NCBI RefSeq assembly: GCF_003429105.1
Contig: NZ_QVTD01000003.1
Location: forward strand, 1,302,001 to 1,366,000
From: Peribacillus glennii
GTDB taxonomy: Bacteria; Bacillota; Bacilli; Bacillales; DSM-1321
DNA: 64,000 nucleotides
Reading direction: 5' to 3'
This document shows, in pieces, positions 54,550-62,527 of the stretch (positions are counted from its first letter, which is position 1; each line of letters starts with the position of its first letter). Under the pieces are notes generated by a model. It had not been told where the DNA came from and did no database searches. It saw only the letters and a program-made list of their open reading frames with translations. Position numbers and translations under genes: made by a program.

Positions 54550-55740
54550 ATGAGTGAGTCAGTAGCGAAAGGAATCACGGAAACCTCAGATAAAATATGG
54601 ACGCGTGATTTTATCCTGGTCTGTATGGCCAATTTTTTTATTTTTCTCGGCTTCCAGATGACATTGCCGACCATTCCCTTGTTCGTTGAGCATTTAGGGG
54701 GGAATGATCAACTGATCGGATTCGTGGTTGGAATCTTTACATTTTCTGCCTTGCTGATAAGGCCCTATGCTGGCCATGCTTTGGAAACAAAAGGGAGGAA
54801 ATTTGTCTATTTGTTCGGGCTTGCCATTTTCGTCCTTTCTGTTGGATCATTCGGACTTGCAACCGGGATTATCTTCCTGTTTGCCCTGCGGATTATCCAG
54901 GGGATTGGCTGGGGTTTTTCGACCACTGCTTCAGGGACCATAGCGACGGACATCATCCCGCCAAAGAGGCGTGGGGAAGGCATGGGATATTACGGGCTCT
55001 CGGGCAACATTGCACTTGCGTTCGGGCCCTCGCTTGGTTTGTCTTTGACCGGAGCGATTAGCTTCACCCAATTATTTTTAATATGCGCAGCGCTGGGATT
55101 GGCAGCAGTTCTGTTATCATCAAGGATTACATATAAAAAAGCCGAACAACCGCCTGCCAAAACGGTACATGTCAAATGGGACATCTACGAAAAAAGTGCC
55201 TTACAGCCTTCGATCCTGCTTTTCTTTATCACGATAACCTTTGGGGGCATTGCCTCGTTTCTCCCGTTATACGCAGCTAAAGAGCATGTAGCCGGCATCC
55301 AATGGTATTTTCTTTTTTTCGCCCTTGCTTTGATGTTATCGAGGACGTTCGCTGGAAGATTATATGATTTGAAAGGCCATCGGGCTGTTTTCATCCCTGG
55401 ATGCATGTTGATCCTGGCAGCGATGCTGCTTTTAGCCTGGCTGCCAAACAGCGGCATTCTTTATACGGCAGCTGTGCTTTATGGATTGGGATTTGGCTCC
55501 ATACAGCCCGCATTGCAGGCTTGGTCCGTTGAAAAAGCGGAAGTTCGTCGTAAAGGAATGGCGAATGCCACTTTCTTTTCATTCTTTGACCTCGGAGTCG
55601 GGGTTGGGGCCATGGCTTTTGGACAGATCGGCCATTGGTTAGGTTACGGAAGCATTTATATTACATCAGCGTTTTCAGTGCTGATATCCATCATTCTTTA
55701 TTTGGTTTTGCTTCGCAAAAACAGTGTTAAGGAAGCATAA
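54550..55740 (+). CDS. MFS transporter
   Basis: A 396-aa protein with about 12 membrane helices. The region after helix 2 (RPYAGHALETKGRKFVYLFG) has the MFS motif A pattern, repeated in the second half as RTFAGRLYDLKGHRAVF. This fits the drug-efflux type subfamilies of YfmO/YttB kind; substrate unknown. Start at 54550, six bases after GAGGAGG; a frame-extending TTG at 54535 overlaps that site. It ends in a bidirectional terminator shared with livF. Confidence 0.9.
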   Translation: MSESVAKGITETSDKIWTRDFILVCMANFFIFLGFQMTLPTIPLFVEHLGGNDQLIGFVVGIFTFSALLIRPYAGHALETKGRKFVYLFGLAIFVLSVGSFGLATGIIFLFALRIIQGIGWGFSTTASGTIATDIIPPKRRGEGMGYYGLSGNIALAFGPSLGLSLTGAISFTQLFLICAALGLAAVLLSSRITYKKAEQPPAKTVHVKWDIYEKSALQPSILLFFITITFGGIASFLPLYAAKEHVAGIQWYFLFFALALMLSRTFAGRLYDLKGHRAVFIPGCMLILAAMLLLAWLPNSGILYTAAVLYGLGFGSIQPALQAWSVEKAEVRRKGMANATFFSFFDLGVGVGAMAFGQIGHWLGYGSIYITSAFSVLISIILYLVLLRKNSVKEA

Positions 55741-55746
55741 TTCAAA

Positions 55747-55786
55747 AAAAGCGGCATCCCCTTTTATCAGAAAGGATGCCGCTTTT
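55747..55786. terminator. Bidirectional terminator between MFS gene and livF
   Basis: AAAAGCGGCATCC pairs with GGATGCCGCTTTT, with A/T runs on both sides. Confidence 0.9.
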
Positions 55787-55788
55787 CT

Positions 55789-56496
55789 TTAATGTCCACC
55801 TAGATAAGCCATCTTGATCTGTTCGCTTGCTGTTAAATCTTCCGCATCACCGGATAGGACAATTCGGCCGGTTTCTACTACATAGGCCCTGTCGGCGATG
55901 GAAAGCGCGAGGTTCGCATTTTGTTCGACGAGTAATATTGTCGTGCCAGTCTGGTTAATTTCCTCGATAATCCGGAAAATGGTTTTCACAAGCAAAGGAG
56001 CAAGTCCCATGGATGGTTCATCGAGAAGCAAAAGGCGTGGTCTAGCCATCAGGGCGCGACCCATCGCAAGCATCTGCTGTTCCCCTCCTGAAAGGGTACC
56101 CGCCTGCTGTTTCAAACGTTCAAGCAATCGCGGGAACAGTTCATATACCTTATCAAGATCCTGTTTGATTCCAGCTTTATCTTTGCGGAGGAAAGCACCT
56201 AGTTCAAGATTTTCTTCCACCGTCATATTCGCAAATATCCGGCGCCCTTCCGGGACATGGGAAATCCCTTGCTTCACGATCGTCTGTGCAGCCTTTCCTG
56301 CTATTGATTTTCCTTCATACAGGATTTTGCCGTGTTTTGGCTTTAAAAGTCCCGAAATCGTTTTTAACAATGTACTTTTACCGGCGCCATTTGCACCGAT
56401 CAATGTCACGATTTCCCCTTCATTTATTTCCAGCGTTACACCTTTTATGGCCTGGATATTACCATAGAATACATCGATTCCTTCTACCTTTAACAT
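55789..56496 (-). CDS. livF: Branched-chain amino acid ABC transporter ATPase LivF
   Basis: A 235-aa ATPase. Walker A GANGAGKSTLLKT, signature LSGGEQQMLAMGRAL, Walker B LLLLDEPSMGLAP, and the C-terminal HLGGH-like AYLGGH end are typical of LivF. It pairs with LivG to drive uptake through LivHM. The ATG overlaps the livG stop by one base. It is the last gene of the operon. Confidence 0.95.
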   Translation of the reverse strand: MLKVEGIDVFYGNIQAIKGVTLEINEGEIVTLIGANGAGKSTLLKTISGLLKPKHGKILYEGKSIAGKAAQTIVKQGISHVPEGRRIFANMTVEENLELGAFLRKDKAGIKQDLDKVYELFPRLLERLKQQAGTLSGGEQQMLAMGRALMARPRLLLLDEPSMGLAPLLVKTIFRIIEEINQTGTTILLVEQNANLALSIADRAYVVETGRIVLSGDAEDLTASEQIKMAYLGGH

Positions 56497-57275
56497 TAGG
56501 AAACCTCCTCGCCGAGATACGCTTCGATAACTTTTGGATTATTCCTGATTTCTGCAGGCGTACCCTGTGCGATCAGCTGGCCGTGATCCAATACATAAAT
56601 TCTTTCGCAAACACCCATTACAAGCGGCATATCATGTTCGATTAACAGGACTGTCAAGTTGAATTTCTCCCTTATGAATCCAATAAGCTTCATCAGCTCT
56701 TGAGTTTCCTGAGGATTCATCCCCGCGGCCGGTTCATCGAGAAGCAAAAGCTTTGGGTTTGCGGCGAGGGCACGCGCGATTTCAAGGCGGCGCTGCTGCC
56801 CATACGGAAGGTTTTTCGCTTTTTCATCCATGAAACGGTCAAGATTGAAAATTTTCAAAAACTCGACCGCTTGTTCATGCATTTCCTGCTCGCCCTTAAA
56901 ATGTCCCGGAATCCGCAAAATGGAACTTGGAATCGAATGCTTTGCAAGGGAGTGATAGGCTACTTTTACGTTATCGATAACCGAAAGCTCACTGAACAAA
57001 CGGATATTCTGGAATGTTCTGCTGATTCCTTTTCTTGTTATCTTAAAAGGCGGCTGTTTGTTCAGCCTTTCCCCATTTAGGGAAATGCTGCCTTCTGTTG
57101 GCACATAAACACCTGTAAGCAGGTTAAAAAAAGTTGTTTTACCTGCGCCGTTCGGCCCGATAAGGCCGACCAGTTCCCCCGGAAACAATTCTACGTTTAC
57201 GCCTGATACGGCCTTCAAACCTCCAAACTGGATGCCGGCGTTGTCTACCTTAAGCAACGGTGTGTTGTTTGCCAT
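56496..57275 (-). CDS. livG: Branched-chain amino acid ABC transporter ATPase LivG
   Basis: A 259-aa ATPase with Walker A GPNGAGKTTFFNLLTG, the LivG-type signature LPYGQQRRLEIARAL and Walker B LLLLDEPAAGM. The end AYLGEE is typical. Its start lies 26 bp inside the livM 3' end, behind GGGGGAGG, so translation is coupled. Confidence 0.95.
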   Translation of the reverse strand: MANNTPLLKVDNAGIQFGGLKAVSGVNVELFPGELVGLIGPNGAGKTTFFNLLTGVYVPTEGSISLNGERLNKQPPFKITRKGISRTFQNIRLFSELSVIDNVKVAYHSLAKHSIPSSILRIPGHFKGEQEMHEQAVEFLKIFNLDRFMDEKAKNLPYGQQRRLEIARALAANPKLLLLDEPAAGMNPQETQELMKLIGFIREKFNLTVLLIEHDMPLVMGVCERIYVLDHGQLIAQGTPAEIRNNPKVIEAYLGEEVS

Positions 57276-58224
57276 CCCCAGGACCTCCCCCGATGTCTTT
57301 CTTTTTCTTGAAGAATGAAGTGAATTCTTTCGTACCCATTAATCCTTGCGGACGGTAAATCATCATGACGATCAGGATGATGCTGTAGATGACCATCCTG
57401 GTTTCAGGATAATCCTGAAGGAATGTCGAAATGATTGTAAGCAATATAGCTGCGATTACAGCCCCGGACATGCTGCCAAGCCCGCCAAGAACCACGTAGA
57501 TCAAAATATCGAACGATTTTAAGAAACCGAAATTTGAAGGCTGGATAATATAGAAGTTGTGGGCATATAATGAACCTGCAATACCGGCAAAGAAAGAACC
57601 AATCACAAATGCGATAACCTTATAATAGGTTGTGTTGATTCCCATTGCGTCTGCCGCCGTTTCATCTTCGCGGATGGAGATACAGGCGCGCCCATGCGTT
57701 GAATTCGTGAAATTCCTGATAACCAAAATCGTGATCAGTACACACCCAAACACCCACGGCCAGGTAGTTAAATGTGACACCTGCATGCCGCTTGCCCCGC
57801 CAACATAATCAATATTCAAGAATGTGATCCGGACGATTTCCCCAAAACCAAGCGTCGCAATTGCCAAATAATCTCCCTTTAGCCGCAAGCTCGGAATGCC
57901 GATAATAAGCCCGGCAATCGCGGCTACAATCCCGCCAACAATGATAGACACAACGAATGGCTGCTCCATCTTCATTGTCATGATCGCGGAGGCATAGGCT
58001 CCTACAGCCAGAAATCCCGCATGGCCGATCGAAAACTGGCCGGTAATGCCAATGATTAGATGCAGGCTGACCGCAAGGATAATATTAATGCCCATAAAGA
58101 AAATCGTATTAATATAAAAACCATTTAAATAAGCACCGTTGATCAAAAATTGAATGACTGCAAATAGGATAATAGACAATGTGATCGAGAGCCAAAAACC
58201 TTTTGCACGTTTTAGAATAGTCAT
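57250..58224 (-). CDS. livM: Branched-chain amino acid ABC transporter permease LivM
   Basis: A 324-aa permease with about nine to ten membrane helices. GITGQFSIGHAGFLAVGAYA is the N-terminal signature; SIREDETAADAMGINTTYYK contains the EAA-type loop for ATPase contact. GGLGSMSGAVIAAILL follows. A short charged, glycine-rich C-terminal tail overlaps livG. It lies 13 bp after livH. Confidence 0.95.
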   Translation of the reverse strand: MTILKRAKGFWLSITLSIILFAVIQFLINGAYLNGFYINTIFFMGINIILAVSLHLIIGITGQFSIGHAGFLAVGAYASAIMTMKMEQPFVVSIIVGGIVAAIAGLIIGIPSLRLKGDYLAIATLGFGEIVRITFLNIDYVGGASGMQVSHLTTWPWVFGCVLITILVIRNFTNSTHGRACISIREDETAADAMGINTTYYKVIAFVIGSFFAGIAGSLYAHNFYIIQPSNFGFLKSFDILIYVVLGGLGSMSGAVIAAILLTIISTFLQDYPETRMVIYSIILIVMMIYRPQGLMGTKEFTSFFKKKKDIGGGPGDGKQHTVA

Positions 58225-58237
58225 CGCTTTGTCTCCC

Positions 58238-59116
58238 CTATACTTTTTCTCTTCTATTTTTTCCGAACAATCCTGATGGAAGGAAGATAAGGATTAAGAT
58301 AAGTACAATAAATGCCACCGCGTCCCGCCATAAAGAGTACCCTGCAGCACTAACGAGCGATTCGACAACCCCCAATAGCAATCCTCCAACCATTGCCCCG
58401 GGAATAATTCCGATACCGCCGAGCACCGCAGCAACGAATGCCTTTAATCCAGGGATTATCCCCATCAAAGGCTCAATCTTGCTGTAATAAATCCCAAAAA
58501 TGACACCGGCAGCGCCTGCCAGCGCAGAACCGATCGCGAACGTAGCCGAGATTGTATTATTCACGTTGATGCCCATCAGCCTGGCTGCTTCAGCATCAAA
58601 GGAAACCGCACGCATCGCTTTCCCAATTTTCGTTTTATGCACGACGAACTGTAAAATGATCATTAGGACGACGGATGTAAGAAGAATGAAGATTGACTGG
58701 CTGTTGATCGATACGCCTAGAATCGAAATCTTTTCAGTTGGGAGCACATCTGCCGGATAAGCCTCCGGTTGTGCACCGCGAAAATAAATAAAGCCGTATT
58801 CTATGAGCAACGATACGCCGATTGCCGTGATCAATGCCGCAATCCTGGTCGCGTTACGCAATGGCTTGTACGCGATCCGCTCAATGATGACACCGAAAAG
58901 GGCGGTCACAGCCATTGTTAACAGCAGTGCTGGAAAAAAAGTCAAATCAAGTATCGTTATGGAATAAAAGCCAACGAATGCCCCTACCATAAAGACATCG
59001 CCATGCGCAAAGTTAATCAGCTTAACAATTCCATATACCATGGTGTAACCGAGAGCGATAAGGGCATATATGCTGCCGAGAGATATTCCGTTAATAAGCT
59101 GTTGTATCAGTTCCAT
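58238..59116 (-). CDS. livH: Branched-chain amino acid ABC transporter permease LivH
   Basis: A 292-aa permease. GISLGSIYALIALGYTMVYG at the N-terminus and LINFAHGDVFMVGAF are the LivH signatures; AVSFDAEAARLMGINVN is the cytosolic coupling loop. About eight membrane segments. A hairpin separates it from the binding-protein gene livK upstream. Confidence 0.95.
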   Translation of the reverse strand: MELIQQLINGISLGSIYALIALGYTMVYGIVKLINFAHGDVFMVGAFVGFYSITILDLTFFPALLLTMAVTALFGVIIERIAYKPLRNATRIAALITAIGVSLLIEYGFIYFRGAQPEAYPADVLPTEKISILGVSINSQSIFILLTSVVLMIILQFVVHKTKIGKAMRAVSFDAEAARLMGINVNNTISATFAIGSALAGAAGVIFGIYYSKIEPLMGIIPGLKAFVAAVLGGIGIIPGAMVGGLLLGVVESLVSAAGYSLWRDAVAFIVLILILIFLPSGLFGKNRREKV

Positions 59117-59168
59117 TTTCGTCTCTCCTTGGATAAACGCTATTTTTAAAACTTCTTAAAATAAATAG

Positions 59169-59203
59169 GGGGACAGGCCCCTGTTTTCCAGAATCCTGTC
59201 CTG
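59169..59203 (-). terminator. Attenuator-like hairpin between livK and livH
   Basis: On the minus strand GGACAGG pairs with CCTGTCC, followed by CCCTATTTATTTT. The T-tract is interrupted, so partial termination is likely; this would make more binding protein than permease. Confidence 0.5.
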
Positions 59204-59254
59204 CCTATTGAAAACTCGAACCTCCTGCCTTTATCAGGGAGCCGAAATTCCGTA

Positions 59255-60439
59255 TTAAGGATTAACCTTTGAATCAAATGTTTGTTTACCATCTTCATAT
59301 TTAAGAATGGATGCCGGTTTAATCGGATCATGCTGTTCATTCAAAGTGACTTGTCCTGACACTAATGCAAGATCCTTTGTTTCCGCTAATGCTTCTTTGA
59401 TTTTTTCAGGGCTTGCATCACCAGCACGCTTGATGGCATCAGCCAGCAAATATGCGGTGTCGTAACCAAGTGCAGCAAATCCATCCGGCGTTTCATTGTA
59501 TTTAGCTTCATATGCCTTTACGAAATCCTGTACCTTAGGGTCTTTGTCAGCAGCGGAATAGTGGTTAGTGATGAACGTATTGTTCAATGCTTTGCCGCCA
59601 GCTATCTCAACAAGCTTCGGTGAATCCCAGCCATCGCCGCCCATGATTGGCACATCTATGCCGGCTTCACGGGCTTGTTTCACAATTAAGCCTACTTCTT
59701 CATAATAACCAGGCAGGAAGATGAAGTCCGGCTTAGCTGATTTGATCCGTGTAAGTGTCGCACGGAAATCTGTATCCTTGGCAACATATGCTTCTTCCGC
59801 TACAATTTTGCCGCCATTTTTTGTATAAGACTCCTTGAAGGCTTTAGCCAGTCCTTTTGAATAATCACTTGCGGTATCAATGAACACAGCAGCATTTTTG
59901 GACTTGAATTTGTCTGAAGCAAAGTTCGCAGCAACTGTTCCCTGGAACGGATCGATAAAGCATGTCCTGAACACCCAATCATTTACTTTGCCGCCCTTGT
60001 TCGTGATATCAGGGTTTGTTCCTGTCGGAGTGATTAAAGGGAGCTTGTTATCTGTCGCGATTTGAACCTGCGCCAAGGTGTTAGTACTCGTGGCAGCACC
60101 AACGATTGCAGCAACCTTATCTTGCGTTGCGAGCTTCAAGGCGCCGTTGGTAGCCTCGGCAGCGTCCGACTTATTGTCGACTTTGACCAATTCCAGTTTC
60201 TTGCCGTCGATTCCTTCTTTGTTGATTTCCTCAAAAGCAAGCTCTAATCCCTGAACTCCGGATTGGCCATAAGAAGCAACCCCGCCCGACAATTCCATGT
60301 TAGCACCGATCTTTATTGTGTCTCCGCCTCCGCTTCCGCCAGACCCGCCGCTTTTTTCAGCGCCTCCGCAGCCCGCCAGAAGAAGTGTGGCACTTAATGA
60401 TAGTGATAACATTACACCGCCAATCTTTCTTTTTTTCAT
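59255..60439 (-). CDS. livK: Branched-chain amino acid substrate-binding lipoprotein LivK
   Basis: A 394-aa periplasmic-binding-protein family receptor, lipid-anchored on the cell surface. The lipobox LLAGC puts the modified Cys at residue 24, followed by a Gly/Ser linker. The mature part begins DTIKIGANMELSGGVASYG, typical of Leu/Ile/Val binding proteins. It heads the livKHMGF operon, with a CodY-like box upstream. Substrate class is inferred from the operon; short-chain amides or other amino acids are possible. Confidence 0.94.
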   Translation of the reverse strand: MKKRKIGGVMLSLSLSATLLLAGCGGAEKSGGSGGSGGGDTIKIGANMELSGGVASYGQSGVQGLELAFEEINKEGIDGKKLELVKVDNKSDAAEATNGALKLATQDKVAAIVGAATSTNTLAQVQIATDNKLPLITPTGTNPDITNKGGKVNDWVFRTCFIDPFQGTVAANFASDKFKSKNAAVFIDTASDYSKGLAKAFKESYTKNGGKIVAEEAYVAKDTDFRATLTRIKSAKPDFIFLPGYYEEVGLIVKQAREAGIDVPIMGGDGWDSPKLVEIAGGKALNNTFITNHYSAADKDPKVQDFVKAYEAKYNETPDGFAALGYDTAYLLADAIKRAGDASPEKIKEALAETKDLALVSGQVTLNEQHDPIKPASILKYEDGKQTFDSKVNP

Positions 60440-60554
60440 GCAATTCTCCCCCTATTTTTCATAGTTTTTGATTTTGCATATTCTCTAGAGTGTGTGATTC
60501 TGCGAGCTGAAATATGCAAAACTTTTAAAAATAATCAACCTTGCAAATAAAAAT

Positions 60555-60569
60555 AATATTCTGAAAATA
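60555..60569. promoter_or_regulatory. CodY-like box upstream of livK
   Basis: AATATTCTGAAAATA differs from the CodY consensus AATTTTCWGAAAATT at two positions. It lies about 115 bp before the livK start, just downstream of a possible promoter on the minus strand (TTGTCA and TATATA, 18 bp apart, around 60600-60640). CodY represses amino-acid uptake when branched-chain amino acids and GTP are plentiful. Confidence 0.55.
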
Positions 60570-60735
60570 TTCTACTCTATTCTAGGTAATTCGTCTATAT
60601 ATATTTTATAAATTATTATTTTGACAAAATCTCTATTACTATAGTAAAATGCGATTTTCTGCTTTAATCTATTAAAGCGCTTATACATCAATTATTCTTA
60701 TATAGTTTTTAGCATATGTATCGTTATCGGAAATG

Positions 60736-60763
60736 TAAAAACCCAAGCTGTTTTCAGCTTGGG
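60736..60763 (-). terminator. Terminator of tcdA
   Basis: CCCAAGCTG-AAAA-CAGCTTGGG is followed by TTTTTAC on the minus strand. Confidence 0.9.
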
Positions 60764-60782
60764 CTCAGCATATAGTATCCAA

Positions 60783-61550
60783 TTATTTTTCGTCGCTTAC
60801 ACGCTCAATCCGTATATCTTTAAGAATTTCGCGGACAACCCAGCTGGCAGCTATCAAACCGGCTACCGATGGGACGAATGCATTGGAGGATGGCGGCATT
60901 TGGGCTTTCCTTATTTTGGCGGCATCGTTCCCTACCTCCTTACGGACCTCTTCCCTGATGACAATCGGGCTTTCATCGGAGAAAATGACCGGAATGCCTT
61001 TTTTGATTCCTTCTTTGCGAAGCTTCGTGCGTATCACCTTGGCAAGCGGATCTGTATGGGTCTTAGAAATATCGGCAATCTGGAATCGTGTGGGATCCAT
61101 TTTATTGGCAGCTCCCATGCTGGAAATCATTGGGATGTTCCGTTTCAAGCATTCTTTCATCAAATGGATTTTATATATGATGGTGTCGGAGGCATCCACC
61201 ACATAATCAAGCCCGTAGCTGAAGAACTCTTCATATGTTTCTTCCGTATAGAACATCTTTAACGAGATGACTTCACAATCGGGATTGATGTCTTTAATCC
61301 GTTCCTTCATCAAATCTGCCTTAAACTGCCCGACAGTGGATAACAATGCAGGAAGCTGCCTGTTTACATTTGTAATGTCGATATCATCCTTATCCACTAA
61401 GACAAGGCGGCCGATTCCTGAGCGGGCCAGGGCTTCCACCGCAAATGACCCTACGCCTCCAACACCGAGGATTGCCACTGTTGTATTCTTTAATTTCTCT
61501 AACCCTTCTTTGCCAATCGCTAACTCATTGCGCGAGAATTGGTGCAGCAT
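60783..61550 (-). CDS. tcdA: tRNA threonylcarbamoyladenosine dehydratase TcdA
   Basis: A 255-aa E1/ThiF-like enzyme that converts t6A37 of tRNA to its cyclic form with ATP. The nucleotide site is VAILGVGGVGSFAVEALARS with GIGRLVLVDKDDIDITNVNR following. SSMGAANKMDP and the later FVPSVAGLIAASW are family marks. Position next to the 6S RNA and aspS matches B. subtilis yrvM. Single-gene unit with its own terminator. Confidence 0.95.
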   Translation of the reverse strand: MLHQFSRNELAIGKEGLEKLKNTTVAILGVGGVGSFAVEALARSGIGRLVLVDKDDIDITNVNRQLPALLSTVGQFKADLMKERIKDINPDCEVISLKMFYTEETYEEFFSYGLDYVVDASDTIIYKIHLMKECLKRNIPMISSMGAANKMDPTRFQIADISKTHTDPLAKVIRTKLRKEGIKKGIPVIFSDESPIVIREEVRKEVGNDAAKIRKAQMPPSSNAFVPSVAGLIAASWVVREILKDIRIERVSDEK

Positions 61551-61902
61551 ATCTATTCAACTCCAACTGAAATCTCTTTACCCTATATCGTTCCCTTTCA
61601 AAAATATAACATAAACATCAATAAAAACAAGTTTTCCATAGGTGTCTTTTATTATCACTGATTATCCCCTTTTTCCTTCCTATTTTTATTTAACTCTTCC
61701 GTTCTTAATTAAGAAAGAAATTTAGCTTTATCGAAAATTAAAGAAATAGGGAAGCAGGTTATTCGTCCTAGAACTTCTTTTTATTATTTAGATAATATTG
61801 GTAGGAATAGTCTATATACGCTTTTCTATTTTCTGTGTACGATTTTCCTTGCGGGATGTTATTTTTTTGAATATTCTAAACTCGGATTAGGAGACTGATT
61901 AT
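61551..61902. other. AT-rich gap upstream of tcdA
   Basis: About 350 bp with very high AT and no gene seen. It should contain the tcdA promoter (minus) and whatever once drove the peptidase remnant (plus). I could not single out either with confidence. Confidence 0.35.
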
Positions 61903-62110
61903 TTGAAAAAGAAGAAACTGATTGCATTGTCTTTAATTGGTTTAATGTCACTGGGCTCAATAACGTCGGTCGCCTTGCCTGCCGGCGCTGTTGGTGAAGG
62001 GCCAAATTACGGAGTTTAAAGAGTTCCAGCCTGATGTTTTTGTTGATGTCCATCACCGAGGGTTCAATACCGTAGCCGTCTGCCAAGCCTTTAAATACTT
62101 CATAAAGAGG
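61903..62110 (+). pseudogene. Remnant of a secreted peptidase (M14-like)
   Basis: A TTG start after AGGAGA opens a 38-codon frame: signal peptide MKKKKLIALSLIGLMSLG with an Ala-rich cleavage region, then GEGPNYGV and stop. In another frame, directly after, comes FQPDVFVDVHHRGFNTV, which looks like the metal-binding region of an M14-type carboxypeptidase. The usual 150-200 residues between are missing and nothing recognisable follows. I read this as a gene shrunk by internal deletion; the family call rests on short stretches. Confidence 0.5.
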
Positions 62111-62187
62111 CGCTTTGACTGTCTCCTAATAGAAACTGGCATAGGCACCCGTTCACTCAGAACGGATGTCTTTTTCATTTATAACGA

Positions 62188-62239
62188 AAAAACCCGAATT
62201 TAATTCACTTTGTAAAAAATGAATTAAATTCGGGTTTTT
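62188..62239. terminator. Bidirectional terminator at the 3' end of 6S RNA
   Basis: AAAAACCCGAATTTAATTCA pairs without mismatch with TGAATTAAATTCGGGTTTTT, 20 bp each. It ends the 6S transcript on the minus strand and would stop transcription of the peptidase remnant from the other side. Confidence 0.9.
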
Positions 62240-62442
62240 AAAGGGTGTAAGAGTCCCGATCGTGCCGTTTATGCCTTTGTTTTGAACCCGCTCTCCGCAG
62301 GTGGGTGCTCGGTTCCGCACTTTTGTAAGTCCTCTCTTGGGAGGCATTTACGCAGCCCGGAAACTTGGGGCTCCCGTAACTATAAGTGTTCGGTCAAAAC
62401 TTATAGGTTAAAGAACGTACACATCAGGACTCTTACTAACTT
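62240..62442 (-). ncRNA. bsrA: 6S RNA (BsrA / 6S-1 type)
   Basis: A 200-nt RNA that binds sigma-A RNA polymerase as a promoter mimic and lowers transcription in late growth. The closing stem pairs 62423-62436 with 62247-62260 with one wobble position. In between, the transcript folds into an imperfect rod with a central open region (GACCGAACACTTATAGTTAC near its upstream side). Position between aspS and tcdA (yrvM) is that of B. subtilis bsrA. Promoter and terminator are both present. No reading frame is expected. Confidence 0.9.
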
Positions 62443-62448
62443 GAGAGT

Positions 62449-62478
62449 ATCATATCACACTTGTTGTTTTCGTTTCAA
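62449..62478 (-). promoter_or_regulatory. Promoter of 6S RNA
   Basis: On the minus strand TTGAAA (62473-62478) and TATGAT (62449-62454) are 18 bp apart, placing the start at about 62442, which agrees with the start of the 6S closing-stem region. Confidence 0.85.
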
Positions 62479-62527
62479 GCGAACAGAAATAGGAAATTTT
62501 TCACATTTTGAGCTTCTATTTCAATGT

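Noticed and set aside
60641..60670. Plus-strand promoter-like TTGACA with TAAAAT
   Set aside because: Only the convergent tcdA terminator lies downstream; no plus-strand gene would be served, and the region is very AT-rich.
62160..62450. Possible T-box or riboswitch leader near aspS
   Set aside because: It lies downstream of aspS, has no T-box motif, and its closing stem, promoter and position fit 6S RNA.
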